A stretch of 64,000 nucleotides of DNA, from positions 1-64,000 of the forward strand of contig JABYQR010000107.1 of NCBI GenBank assembly GCA_022592445.1, written 5' to 3'. Origin of the DNA: Cytidiella melzeri. Its lineage: Eukaryota > Basidiomycota > Agaricomycetes > Polyporales > Irpicaceae. Positions 11,243 through 20,811 of this stretch are shown here, one piece after another (the first letter of the stretch is position 1; the number at the start of each line of letters is the position of its first letter). Both the position numbers and the translations under genes were made by a program. The notes beneath the pieces are model-generated. The model ran no database searches, was not told the DNA's origin, and saw only the letters and a program-made list of their open reading frames with translations.

Positions 11243-11620
11243 ATGAAGTTCTCAACCTGTCTTATTTTGCTTGCTGTTGTGGTCATTGGCACAGTACATA
11301 TGGTAGCTGTGTCTGCCATACCATGCAACAGAAGAGAACCTCATGTGCAAGATTTCTCTGGAAACCTGTTGAGAAGGGGAGAAGAGCAATGGACAAGATT
11401 ACAGCAAAGTACAGACCCCAAGGAACGAGCAGAAGGATTCTATATAGAGGCTCAGCACCTGTTCAAATACTTTATGAAAAAGGCAGCTAGAGCAAAGAAA
11501 AGACATGCATTTAAGAGGCAGGCCCAATGGGAGAAAAAAGCAAATGACTCATATAGACTTGTTATTAGGGCTTTCAGGTTGATGCAAGCACATCAGAATA
11601 AGCCTGCTGCGCCTCCTTAG
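11243..11620 (+). CDS. Small secreted protein SSP1
   Basis: 125-residue protein starting at the ATG after two predicted leader introns. Residues 1-25 are a clear signal peptide (MKFSTCLILLAVVVIG... AVSA, likely cut before IPC). The mature part has one Cys and is strongly basic, with many Arg/Lys in a probable helical region (residues about 60-115), and ends in a Pro-rich tail. It matches SSP2 (57676-58092) through CNRRxPxVQDFSGNLL, QWTRLQQSTxPKE and EGFYxEA. No enzyme motif is present. A secreted small protein of unknown role (peptide, matrix or effector-like) is the safe description. Sequence identity to SSP2 extends into introns and promoter, so the two arose by segmental duplication. Confidence 0.75.
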   Translation: MKFSTCLILLAVVVIGTVHMVAVSAIPCNRREPHVQDFSGNLLRRGEEQWTRLQQSTDPKERAEGFYIEAQHLFKYFMKKAARAKKRHAFKRQAQWEKKANDSYRLVIRAFRLMQAHQNKPAAPP

Positions 11621-11791
11621 ATTTTTGTACACACCTTGACATGAACAATGTATGAGAATTTATGCTTTGGATGTATAAACATTGTGGCCAAAAACACTTG
11701 AGCAAGAAGCTATTGGACACCTTGTGACAGTTCAAAGATTCATCTCTGGGTGCTAGTGTACACAACAATTGGTTCCAATTGATTCTTTCTT

Positions 11792-12450
11792 TGTCACAGA
11801 GACAGACCCTGACACAGCAACTAGGGACACAATGTGGACAACAACAATGAGGTGGTGGCAGGCATGTAGCACAATGCTTTGGCCAGCTATGGACCTTATT
11901 CAGTTTATCTAGTCCAGTAAAGACCAAGAGGGTGAGATGGGGGGCTAGGAGTGTAGATGCAGCTGTTTAATAGACTTCAGGGACCTGCACACAGACCATG
12001 TCAGGGCAGGCTTTTAGAGAAGCCATGTGAAGAAAGAACAAAAGAACTATCTAAAGGAGAACAATAGCTATTGTCTGGACTCTGCCAAGACCTCTACCTG
12101 TGAGAGAATCTATCTAAATGTAGACCAGTCTTTGTATGCAGGTCTCACACTTGTGAGAACACCCTAACCATAAAGAGAACAATAACCAAAGAACAATAGA
12201 AGTCCATGTGAATGGTATCTATGATGTAAAACCCTAGCTATGGGCTGAGCCATGTGGTTGTAGCCATGTGGTCTTACATAAGCTGAGTCACGTGCCAGTG
12301 TGATGTAGCAGCAAGTAACATGACTGTGTACAGTGTCTAAGCCACATGATGGGCACTTAATAGAGGTGCAAGAGGTTTGCAAAGGGGTTGCAAAGGGTAA
12401 AAGTAGAGGTAAAATGCAAAAATTAAGGGCTAGTCAGGCCATCCACAACA
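11792..12450 (-). repeat. 3' LTR of Gypsy-B
   Basis: Reverse-strand LTR starting TGTTGTGGATGGCC and ending TGACA, decayed relative to the Gypsy-A LTR. The polypurine tract (AGGAGGGGGG on the minus strand) directly abuts it at about 12454-12463. Confidence 0.85.
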
Positions 12451-12761
12451 TTACCCCCCTCCTAAAATTGAGTGTCCTTGCAAAACATCACTTTGCTGTG
12501 GTGATAGAGATCTTCTACCAGTCTACAGGAATTCAGCAGAAATGCCCCAATGGTCTAGTCAGAAGAATGCTAGGAAGTTTCTCCCCTTCTGGTGTCATTG
12601 ACTCAACATTACCTGTCAGTGTGATGTTCTTAAGATATTCAGACCGATGTTTTTGCCTTCATCCCAGCTGAGATTGTATCGTGGATGGCCCGACTAGCCC
12701 TTATTTTTCGCAATTTACCTCTTGTTTTGATTGTTTAAACTCTGGGCTGCAACCTAGTTGC

Positions 12762-13445
12762 TGTTACAAACAGTCTTCACAGCCTATTATTTTTCTTTAC
12801 TTCTTCAATTATCTGGATAACTAGTTATCTTCTTTACAATTGCCTTGACAATCCAACTCGCCCTTTCTCCATCGTTCCCTGATCCACATTGCCTCCGATC
12901 AACACAAACTATTATGTCATTAGTTGTCTCCTTGTGTCCATTCAAACCTCAGACCTAACTCCAATTGGTTACCATTGCCTTGGTGCAACCCTGGGCCTCT
13001 CCATAACTCCGTTACCACTCCATTGGGTCCAACCACGTCTATCTCCTGTTTTGGGTTCAACCCCTTCTCTATTGATCTTTGCCTCATGTTTCACCTTTCT
13101 ATTGTCCCTTGTTCCTGCACCTTGACGGTCTTTTCTCCCATTGGCTTTCCAAAGCAGTGGATGTTCTCTGTGTATTGTTCTTCCTTTCTATTTGTCCGAT
13201 TTGCTACCACTACTTTGGACTGGTCCAAAAGTAGTCAGGCCAACATGTATAAATAGCTGCTAGACATGGGGCTAGAACCTCAGTCTATCCACTTTGTATC
13301 AATATTCCTTCTATCGAACCATCATCTGTCTGCCACTGTGCTTGACAGCAACCGTGCGGCCTAGACCATCATCAGACCTTGTGTGTAGCTACACCAAGGG
13401 GTTATGACTTGACAACTTGTCCCTTGACAATAGTCGGTCTTAACA
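12762..13445 (+). repeat. Solo LTR-D1
   Basis: 684 bp, TGTTACAAAC...GGTCTTAACA, with perfect TSD GTTGC (12757-12761, 13446-13450). A second copy in reverse is at 37018-37729. No internal region of this family is in the window. Confidence 0.85.
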
Positions 13446-13689
13446 GTTGCAACCTTCTCTGCACAAACTCCTTTGCATGTCTATCAAGCGCCTGGATCAC
13501 ATGACTTAGACACTCCACATGGTCACATTACTTGCTGCTACGTCACACTGGCATGTGACTCAGCTTATGTAAGACCACATGGCTACAATCACATGGCTCG
13601 GCCCATAGCTAGGGTTTGATGTCATAGATACCGCTCACATGGACTCCTTTTGTTCTTTCCCTATTGTTCTCTTTATGGAAGAATGTTCT

Positions 13690-13860
13690 TGTTAAAAGGC
13701 TATGGAAGTAGAGGAAAGCGTTGAGAGTGCAAGATTGAGAGGGATCACACAGTGGGAGTTGGGGATCAAAAGTGCGTGGAGTTGCATTGATCGGAGTAAG
13801 TCTTATATACGGTAATTACGGCGCTCGTACGTTAAGCGTCTAATTTAACATAGTCGAACA
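13690..13860 (-). repeat. 3' LTR of Copia1
   Basis: 171 bp, TG...CA ends. Contains TATATAAGA, a plausible TATA box. Differs from the 5' LTR by AGTCGAACA versus AGTCAAACA near one end. Confidence 0.9.
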
Positions 13861-13867
13861 CTCCCCT

Positions 13868-16519
13868 TCAAGCACAAATATGAAGTAGTTCATTGAAGTG
13901 CTTGAGTTTTTCGAGAGGTAGTGCTTTAGTAAGTGTATCAGCACATTGATCGTTAGAAGATATGTGATGAATAGTTATGTACTTCTTGAGTACACAATTG
14001 CTGATAAAATTCTTACAAATCTCGAAGCGTTTAGTTCGTTGCAAATGTTGCTTGTCAGGTGAGCTAACAATGGCAATAGTTGATGCACTGTCAGTATACA
14101 TTTTGACAGGATCCATAGTAGAGTTCAGTAGTTCGTCAATGAGAGCTTTTAAATATATAGCCTCAGTTGACGCATGCGCTAAGGCATATAATTCAGCTTC
14201 GGTAACTGATAGTGTTACTAGTGAACCACACTTACTTGACCAACAGATAAGTGAATCATTATATGTGAAGGTGCAGCCCATTATTGGTTTATTGTCGTAT
14301 GTAGTCATACCGTCAGAATCAGCGTATCTGACAAGTGAAGTATTAGTAGTAGTTGCTTGGTTTCCTAGGACAAGCCAGTAATTGCACGTTCCCTTCAAGT
14401 ATAGGTAACACTGTTTAGCTGCAGTGAAGTGTTCCTTAGAAGGGTCAGCTAAGTATTGTGCAAGTTGACCAGTGCAGTATGCAACGTCTGGTTGAGTACA
14501 GTCAGCAACGTATCGTAAACCACTGACTAAAGACATGTATTGTTTAGTAGCGTCAGCGTCCTGACGAGGTTCTTTCGAGTCACGGGGGGCTAAGTTGTGC
14601 TCATGTATCATAGGCGTACGGCGTATATGATTGTGGTCAAAGTTGTTTCGTTTAAGTATAGTTTGAATGTAATCATGTTGACGAAGCTTGATAACACCAG
14701 AGGCTTTGTTGTAATCGATCTCCATGCCAAGCATCCAGTGGATAGTGCCACCGTTTGTTGCCTCGACATGTTGTCTAAGTGCTATCTCGGATTGTTCAGC
14801 GACGACAGAAGTAATAGTACAGAGAGTAATATCGTTGACATGAACAGCAAGTATAAGTATTAGTTTGTCACCCCTGTAAAGGTAGAAGACAGCGTTATCG
14901 TAGTCTGAACGCTTGAGTCCAAGTTGGAAAAGTATATTGCATAGTACTTTGTACCAGCGACGTCCGGCTTGTTTAAGGCCATAGATAGTTTTGCGTAGTT
15001 TAAGTACCCAGCCCTTAGGCAAGTTGGGCAGTAAGTCGCCTGGCGGCGGACAAAGATAAAGATCTTCATCATCATTAATTCTACCATATAAGTAAGCAGA
15101 CTTAACATCGAGTTGGTTAATCTCAAAGTGTAGCGAAGCTGCAAGTGTAAGTATGAGTTGCATAGAACTCATGCGTGCGACTGGAGCGAACAAGTCGTTT
15201 GCATAGTAATCAATACCATTGCGCTGAGAGTATCCTTGCGCAACAAGTCTTGACTTGAGTTTAGTAACTTTGCCAGGTTCGTACTTGGTATTGTAGACAA
15301 AGCGAGAACCAGTAATGTTGGCATTTGGCGGCAGGATACAGTATTCCCAAGTGCCAAGTTGTTCTAGTGTGTCAACCTCAAGTTTCATAGACTTAAACCA
15401 ATCGTCTTTGAGAGGGTGATTCAGTACATCTTTGAAAGTGACAGGGTCACCGACGTCCTCAGCATAGTAAGTGTTAAACTCAGTTAAGTAGAAAGCAATG
15501 TTAGTGTCTACTTCGTCGTAGTTTAGACCACGAGCTTTACGCAATAGTTGAGGAGTTCTGTTGGAACGCCTTGGACCAGTAGGGTCAGGCTCGTCGATTT
15601 CCATTGGTTCTATGTGAGGGTTGTCCTCAAGTTCAAGTTGTTTTTCAGTAGTAAGTTTTTCGACATTTGGTTCTTTCTCCCCTTCAATTTGTATCGTAGA
15701 GTTAACAAATTGCAAGTTACGTTCAACTCTGACATGTTGTCCAAAGTAAACGTAGTGACCTTTAGAGTGTTCAGCGAAGCCTATCCAGACTCCCCTTTTA
15801 CCCTTAGATGCTAGTTTATTTGTGCGATATTTGTCGTATACGATGCACGGCTGACCAAAGACTTGAAGTCCATCAAGGTTAGTGTCTGTGCCATATCGCT
15901 TAAAGTAAGGAGTTTTGTAATCAAGTATAGTACGAGGAGAACGATTGTACACATACATCACGTATAATGCAGCGTACCACCAAAGTTGATTTGGTAAAGA
16001 TGCAGTATGCAGGTTTACTCGAATCAAGTTCATAATAGTTTGATGTACACGCTCAGCAACACCGTTTTGCTGAGGAGTATCATGTACAGTAAGACATAGT
16101 ATAGTTCCTTGAGTTTTTAAGTAAGCAGTCATAGCTTTACTGGTAAAGACACCGTCGTTATCGGCTTGAAGTATCTTGACACAAATACCATATTGCGTCA
16201 AAAGTTCAGTAGAGAAAATGACCCATTGAGTATAGGCGTCATCTTTAGTAACTAGTGGCGCAAGTAATAACCATATAGTAGCATTGTCGACGATAGTCAA
16301 CCAATATTTGTGTTTACCAGTAATCAACGCTGTGGGTAGAGGCCCAAACATGTCAATATGAAAGTGATCTCCGAAAGCTTCAGCTAACGATGAAGAACAA
16401 AGTTTAGGTACGGTATTGCGATGGATATTGTTAAGTAAACAATCCTCGCACGGAGTTTCAGTATGGTCAGTTATATGATCAGTAATGATTGACAAAGTTT
16501 GAAGTAGTTTCTTGATCAT
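13868..16519 (-). CDS. Copia1 pol: integrase, reverse transcriptase, RNase H
   Basis: Open frame of 883 residues starting MIKKLLQ. The N-terminal HxxC..C part of the integrase zinc region (CEDCLLNN) is followed by the integrase core: HIDMFGPLP (first Asp), QADNDG (second Asp) and TPQQNGVAER (Glu). RT lies at residues about 400-640: FAPVARMSS, QLDVKSAYLYG (catalytic Asp), TIYGLKQAGR. The YVDD box is HVND here (in LAVHVNDITLC), so one of the paired catalytic aspartates is Asn. RNase H follows: YADSDG, LSVTEAELYALA, MYTDSAS, DQCADTLTKAL. The ATG overlaps the stop of the upstream frame (ATGA). The true family reading begins upstream as KLGHLSYF in the same frame, implying a -1 shift from the protease frame at an A5 tract. 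Confidence 0.9.
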   Translation of the reverse strand: MIKKLLQTLSIITDHITDHTETPCEDCLLNNIHRNTVPKLCSSSLAEAFGDHFHIDMFGPLPTALITGKHKYWLTIVDNATIWLLLAPLVTKDDAYTQWVIFSTELLTQYGICVKILQADNDGVFTSKAMTAYLKTQGTILCLTVHDTPQQNGVAERVHQTIMNLIRVNLHTASLPNQLWWYAALYVMYVYNRSPRTILDYKTPYFKRYGTDTNLDGLQVFGQPCIVYDKYRTNKLASKGKRGVWIGFAEHSKGHYVYFGQHVRVERNLQFVNSTIQIEGEKEPNVEKLTTEKQLELEDNPHIEPMEIDEPDPTGPRRSNRTPQLLRKARGLNYDEVDTNIAFYLTEFNTYYAEDVGDPVTFKDVLNHPLKDDWFKSMKLEVDTLEQLGTWEYCILPPNANITGSRFVYNTKYEPGKVTKLKSRLVAQGYSQRNGIDYYANDLFAPVARMSSMQLILTLAASLHFEINQLDVKSAYLYGRINDDEDLYLCPPPGDLLPNLPKGWVLKLRKTIYGLKQAGRRWYKVLCNILFQLGLKRSDYDNAVFYLYRGDKLILILAVHVNDITLCTITSVVAEQSEIALRQHVEATNGGTIHWMLGMEIDYNKASGVIKLRQHDYIQTILKRNNFDHNHIRRTPMIHEHNLAPRDSKEPRQDADATKQYMSLVSGLRYVADCTQPDVAYCTGQLAQYLADPSKEHFTAAKQCYLYLKGTCNYWLVLGNQATTTNTSLVRYADSDGMTTYDNKPIMGCTFTYNDSLICWSSKCGSLVTLSVTEAELYALAHASTEAIYLKALIDELLNSTMDPVKMYTDSASTIAIVSSPDKQHLQRTKRFEICKNFISNCVLKKYITIHHISSNDQCADTLTKALPLEKLKHFNELLHICA

Positions 16520-17244
16520 GAAGTAACTGAGATGACCGAGTTTTTATGAAGTTCAAGTAGAGTAATGCCAGTTCTATGCATGCTTGCTAAAGAAGTCACT
16601 CGAGTTGATGATAGTGTGTATAAATCATCTGATTTTCTAACAACAGCCACACAAGTCGAGTTTGAGTTGTATATAGTACAGAGTCCATGATAGAACGTAA
16701 ACCGATAATCAGAGTCCAGTTTTCCAACGCTGATTAAAGTAAAAGGTAGTGTTGAGTTGAAGTAGACGTTCTTTAGCAAGAGTTCAGTAAGCTTACCACT
16801 TTCCTGTTCCACTTCGAGTACCATGTCACCAGCGAGTTTCAAAACTAGTTTTTCTGAGTTGGCAACAGTCAGTACAATAGTTGGTACGGAGTGGACATTG
16901 AAAAGTAAGTCTCGATACGGCGTACAGTGTATAGTTGCGCCAGTATCAAGAATATGTATCGACTCGTCTGTCGACAAAGTCGCATACAGTGGAAGTAGAG
17001 TAGAAAAAATAGTAGTAGTAAGCGAAGTACTTACGTGCATAGTGACGTCGGACTCAGAGAGAGCCGACACCCACGCGCTCTGGTTGCGACGAGGAGTAGT
17101 GGTCGACGGACCAGCAACAGCGGGAGTGGCAACAGCAGCGGCAGCAGTGGCAGCTTTGCCCTTGGCACCAGCAGCGACGGACTTCCGGGGATACCCTTCC
17201 TCTTCATTGCCTCCTTGGACTTCTCTGTCCAGGGCGAAGGGCAA
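16516..17244 (-). CDS. Copia1 protease and pre-integrase region
   Basis: Frame of about 240 residues lacking its own obvious ATG; it overlaps the end of gag by about 210 nt in the -1 frame. It contains the aspartic protease motif ILDTGATIH (residues about 95-103), then hydrophobic strands (FTLISVGKLD) and the start of the GAG-pre-integrase segment (LLELHK). It probably reads on from gag after the CCHC knuckle. A gag-to-protease frame change near GGGTATCCCC is needed; whether it is programmed or a mutation is open. Confidence 0.8.
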   Translation of the reverse strand: MPFALDREVQGGNEEEGYPRKSVAAGAKGKAATAAAAVATPAVAGPSTTTPRRNQSAWVSALSESDVTMHVSTSLTTTIFSTLLPLYATLSTDESIHILDTGATIHCTPYRDLLFNVHSVPTIVLTVANSEKLVLKLAGDMVLEVEQESGKLTELLLKNVYFNSTLPFTLISVGKLDSDYRFTFYHGLCTIYNSNSTCVAVVRKSDDLYTLSSTRVTSLASMHRTGITLLELHKNSVISVTS

Positions 17245-18620
17245 GTAGGCGTCGTGTGGCCTGTCTCATTGCAGTTGTAACACTTCATCTTCGAAGTGTC
17301 ACGGATGGACTTCTCCTTAGAGTAAGGAGTGGCGGCCGCACAAGCGGAGGAAGTGGCTTTCGCCGGACGTTCAACACGTTTGTCAACTGCTGGCGATGCG
17401 GCGGATGAACCACCAGCGGGCCTATCGCGAGGGACAAGGGTTGACGAACCCTTGGACCGAGAGCGGTCAAGTGGATGAGCGAGTCGCCAGCTATGGAAGT
17501 CGCGGCGGAGCTCGATGCTCAGGGAGATGGGGTTGTAATCGTACTTCTCGCCCGCAGGAGTACGGGAACGCACGCCAGCCTCGTAGCTAGCGCGAGTATG
17601 CGCATAGGCGGGGGGAATGATGCCAACGAGGGCGGAGTAGAAGATGTGTTGGGGAAATTCAATCCCTTTGGAAAGAATTTTTGAGTAGAGGTTGTGCACG
17701 TCGTCGAGTAGTTTGTCCATTTCGTGGACAGGGCGGCGGAGGGAGAAAAGTTGAAAATTTTTGTTTGCATCCGACATAGTAGAAGTCGGCTCAAAACGTT
17801 CAGAGAGTTTCTCCATGAGTCTGTGAGGCGCAGTCTCATTGAGATAGTTCGCCATCACAGAGTCCGCAATGTGTCCCGCGAGGACGTTGAAGACGGCCCG
17901 TTGGACCTCTTGAGGGATAGTCAGACCACCCCTGTAGCTGTAGAAGTCAACAATGGTCGACATTGCAGTATCGACGCGGAATTTCCACATCGGCCAGGTA
18001 TCGGGACCCATAAGCTTGCCAACGTCTGCGAAGGCTTTGTGGATGTCGCTAAGCAACATAGTATACTCCACATCGTGCTTTGGAGGCACAGAAAGGAGGG
18101 ACAACACCGCTCGCGCGGAGTCAGTAGGGCCAGATGGAGAGGGGGACGGTGCACGATGGGCTCTGGGCAGTTTGCCCCTTCACCTTTCGTGTGCCTTGTT
18201 GTCGTCCATAGGATTGTTGCTATCGTCTGACGATGGCTTAGTGGTGTGACGGCAAGCGAAGCCGTCGCGGAGTGTGTCGAATGGAGTGCGACGGCAATCA
18301 AATGGGGGTGCTGAGACTCGACGTGATGCCGTGATGCGGGCAGTGGGATGGTCGAAGACAGCTGAGGTAGTAGAGACGTTGGGGGCATGGTTGGAAGATG
18401 CAGCAGAAGGTGCAGGACCTGGGGTACCAGCGCGAGAAGCGGAAGACATTGTAAGTTGAGGAGGAGGAGTAGGAGCAGGAGGAGGGGTTGGAGTAGGAGT
18501 GAAGACTGGGGTACATCTCCTGCGAGTGGTACAAGGGATAGTGCCTCGAAGAAAGTTGGTTTGTTTTTGTTCGCGCGTAGAACGACGAGGTTGAGACTGA
18601 TCAGTGGGATCAGAGCTCAT
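17031..18620 (-). pseudogene. Copia1 gag with in-frame stop
   Basis: One frame from ATG at 18620 (MSSDPTDQSQPRRST) to the stop at 17031, interrupted by a single TGA at 18180-18182. The downstream part contains the capsid-like region (MGPDTWPMWKFRVDTAM, FNVLAGHIADSVMANYL, MEKLSERFEP, FQLFSLRR) and a CCHC knuckle CYNCNETGHTTPTC near 17285-17250. The stop reads AGG TGA AGG and would be CGA before a CpG to TpG change. Stop readthrough is the alternative. Confidence 0.75.
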
Positions 18621-18673
18621 CAACTGGTGGGCAGTGAGTGCAGAGAGTAGTATGAGTTAGGTAAAGAGCTTAT

Positions 18674-18688
18674 CCGGGGCTCATAACC
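18674..18688 (-). other. Copia1 primer binding site
   Basis: Directly next to the 5' LTR; the plus strand reads CCGGGGCTCATAACC, the conserved anticodon stem-loop of eukaryotic initiator tRNA-Met (anticodon CAT). This implies priming by a 5' tRNA fragment cut in the anticodon loop/stem, as known for Drosophila copia. Confidence 0.65.
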
Positions 18689-18859
18689 TGTTAAAAGGCT
18701 ATGGAAGTAGAGGAAAGCGTTGAGAGTGCAAGATTGAGAGGGATCACACAGTGGGAGTTGGGGATCAAAAGTGCGTGGAGTTGCATTGATCGGAGTAAGT
18801 CTTATATACGGTAATTACGGCGCTCGTACGTTAAGCGTCTAATTTAACATAGTCAAACA
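18689..18859 (-). repeat. 5' LTR of Copia1
   Basis: 171 bp; pair of the 13690-13860 LTR. Confidence 0.9.
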
Positions 18860-19309
18860 GTTCTCACAGGTGTGGGAATGGAATACAATAGTTGGTCTCC
18901 TTTTAGATAGATTCTCTCATGAGTAGAGTTCTTGGCAAAGTCTAGACAATAGCTATTGTTCTCCTTTAGGTAGGTTTTTTGTTCTTCGTTCACATGGCTT
19001 CTTGCAAAGCCTGCCCTTAACATGGTCTGTGCGCAGGTCCCTGAAGTCTATATAAGATGCTGCATGTACGCTCCTAGCCCCCCATCTCAACCTCTTTGTC
19101 TTTACTGGGCTAGGTAAGCAAACCCCTCCCGTACTACATAGCTAGTAGTACCCAATACTAACTTGGTCTTTACTTGGCTAGATACCTGCATAAGGTTTAT
19201 AGTTGGTGAGAGCATTGTGCTACACGCCTGCCACCACCTCGTCGTTGTCTTCCACTTTGTGTCCATAGTTGCTGCATCGAGCTCCATCTGCGTGACAGAT
19301 TGTATGTAG

Positions 19310-19560
19310 ATGGATAGATTGTGCAAAGGAAAGCGAGGTTGGTATGGGTATTGAATTGCCAACAGTGCGAGCAGAGATTCACAAAGATGACCTGGAGTGC
19401 TCTGGGGTTCTCTTTAAAGAAGTTGTCAATCACTTCTTGACTATTCTCAAGATTGTTGACAGGTTGCCAGCTATTGTGTCTGTCTGAATACCCTTTCCAT
19501 TTGACAAGGAATTGCAATTTCTTCCTTGGTCCATGTAGTCTGCTGTCTAGCACCTTTTCA
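19310..19560 (-). pseudogene. Gypsy-B chromodomain fragment
   Basis: Minus-strand frame with KKLQFLVKWKGYSDRHNSWQPVxNLENSQ, matching the chromodomain of Gypsy-A. Trp/Tyr positions of the methyl-lysine cage are largely kept; the following residues (YPSTYNLS) match the Gypsy-A C terminus and stop at the solo-LTR insertion at 19302. Confidence 0.85.
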
Positions 19561-19825
19561 ACAACGTACTGTTCTTTTCCTTCTATGACAATATAATTGG
19601 GAGGTGAAGGTATGTCTTTGCCGTTGTCATACCAGGGACCCAGGGACTTAGATGGTTGATGTGGAAGACCGGGTGGAGTTGGAGATAGCTAGGCACATCA
19701 AGCTTGTAGTCAAGATTGCCAATGCATTCAATGACTTTGTATGGGACAAGCTGTCAAGAACCAAGTTTAGCTGTAGCCTGGTGTATGTTGTCATTCTGAG
19801 CATTCAGCCAGACCATGTCACCCAC

Positions 19826-20574
19826 TTAAAAGACGTGTAGAGATTGCTTCTTGGATTCAGACAGTTCTTTCATCTCTCTTTTTTTTTGGCTTAGACAAAG
19901 AGCTGCTTCTGTCTCTTTGCGTACCCAAGCCATGTTGTCAAGGCGCTCATTGAGCAATGGGCTATTGCTTTGCTTGCCAACTGGTACAGTGAAGTTGGGG
20001 CAATATCTGTAGATGACTTCAAACAGTGCTTGAGAGTTACCCGCATGTACTCGCAAGCTGAGTGCAAACTCAGCTGCTGGCAGACAATTAACCAAGTCAT
20101 CTTGTTGTTGCTGACAGAATAGATGTAGATAATGTTCAATATCCTGATTCTTGTGTTTGACTTTGCCATTTTCTTGCAGATGATAGGTGGTTGGAAAACC
20201 AGTCTCTATGCCTAGGTGGTGATAGAGCGTGCACATGAAGTGTGCTGCAAACTGGGGTCCTCAGTCAGAGAACACCTTCTTAGGAATGCCGTGAGGTTGA
20301 GACTATTTTTTGGTAATATAGATTGGCAAGCCCCTCAGCATTCACCTTGGTGGTAGTAGGGACAATGTGCGTTTAATTGGAGTAATGGTCAATGTAGACT
20401 GCAATTGAATTGAATCCCTTAGAAGGTGGCAGCTAAATCATGAGATCTACTCCAACGTTTTCCCAAGGTCCGGCCGGAGTTTCCTGAGGCTGTAGTATGG
20501 CTTCAGGGTGCAGAGCTGATTTGTAGTGTCAACAGCAATCACAGCCTAGTATGTACATTTCTACAAATGCATTC
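19826..20574 (-). pseudogene. Gypsy-B integrase core fragment
   Basis: Minus-strand frames match Gypsy-A integrase from SAPHPKAVLQPQETPAGPWE through GIETGF, HLQENGKVKHKNQDIEHYLHLF and the C-terminal region (NERLDNMAWVRKETEAAL). Arg codons of Gypsy-A are frequently His, Gln or Cys here. The fragment is cut by Copia2 at 20575 and resumes at 25729 (ATTGGTGGCCAAAGATGAATG). Confidence 0.85.
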
Positions 20575-20744
20575 TGTTCGACTATATTAATTAGATGCTT
20601 AACATATGAGCACCGTAGTTACCGTATATATGACTTACTCTGATCAATGCAACGATACGCACTTTTGATCCCCAACTCCCACTGTGTGATCTCTCTCAGT
20701 CTTGCTCTCTCAACACTTTCCTCTACTTGCATAGCCTTCTAACA
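20575..20744 (+). repeat. 5' LTR of Copia2
   Basis: 170 bp; begins TGTTCGACTATATTAATTAG, unlike its own 3' LTR, which begins TGTTCGACTATGTTAAATTA. Confidence 0.9.
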
Positions 20745-20759
20745 GGTTATGAGCCCCGG
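20745..20759 (+). other. Copia2 primer binding site
   Basis: GGTTATGAGCCCCGG, complementary to the initiator tRNA-Met anticodon arm; identical to the Copia1 site. Confidence 0.65.
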
Positions 20760-20811
20760 ATAAGCTCTTTACCTCACTTATACTACTCTCTGCACTCACT
20801 CTCCACCATTT

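Larger units (their letters stand above)
10342..11775 (+). repeat. SSP1 copy of an inverted segmental duplication
   Basis: The segment matches 57525-58992 read in reverse, from about 550 nt upstream of the leader introns through the coding region to about 150 nt past the stop. Non-coding parts are as well conserved as coding parts, so this is a duplication of genomic DNA, not a processed copy. Confidence 0.85.
13690..18859 (-). mobile_element. Copia1: full-length Ty1/copia element, minus strand
   Basis: Two 171-bp LTRs (13690-13860 and 18689-18859) that differ visibly at one base, TSD GTTCT (13685-13689, 18860-18864), polypurine tract AAGGGGAG next to the 3' LTR, and a primer site complementary to an initiator-tRNA anticodon arm next to the 5' LTR. 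Coding order on the minus strand is gag, protease, integrase, reverse transcriptase, RNase H, as in Ty1/copia. An in-frame TGA in gag, two -1 frame changes and an altered RT catalytic box suggest that it is not autonomous. Confidence 0.92.
12677..19297 (+). repeat. Solo LTR of the Gypsy-A/B family, itself interrupted twice
   Basis: LTR pieces 12677-12756, 13451-13689 and 18865-19297 join into one plus-strand LTR. Flanks carry a perfect 5-bp duplication GATTG (12672-12676 and 19298-19302). Outside it, Gypsy-B minus-strand sequence resumes on both sides. LTR-D1 (12762-13445) and Copia1 (13690-18859) are inserted in it. Confidence 0.85.

Noticed and set aside
17724..18230. 168-residue plus frame in Copia1 and its mirror in Copia2
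   Set aside because: Antisense shadow of gag, explained by the coding strand.
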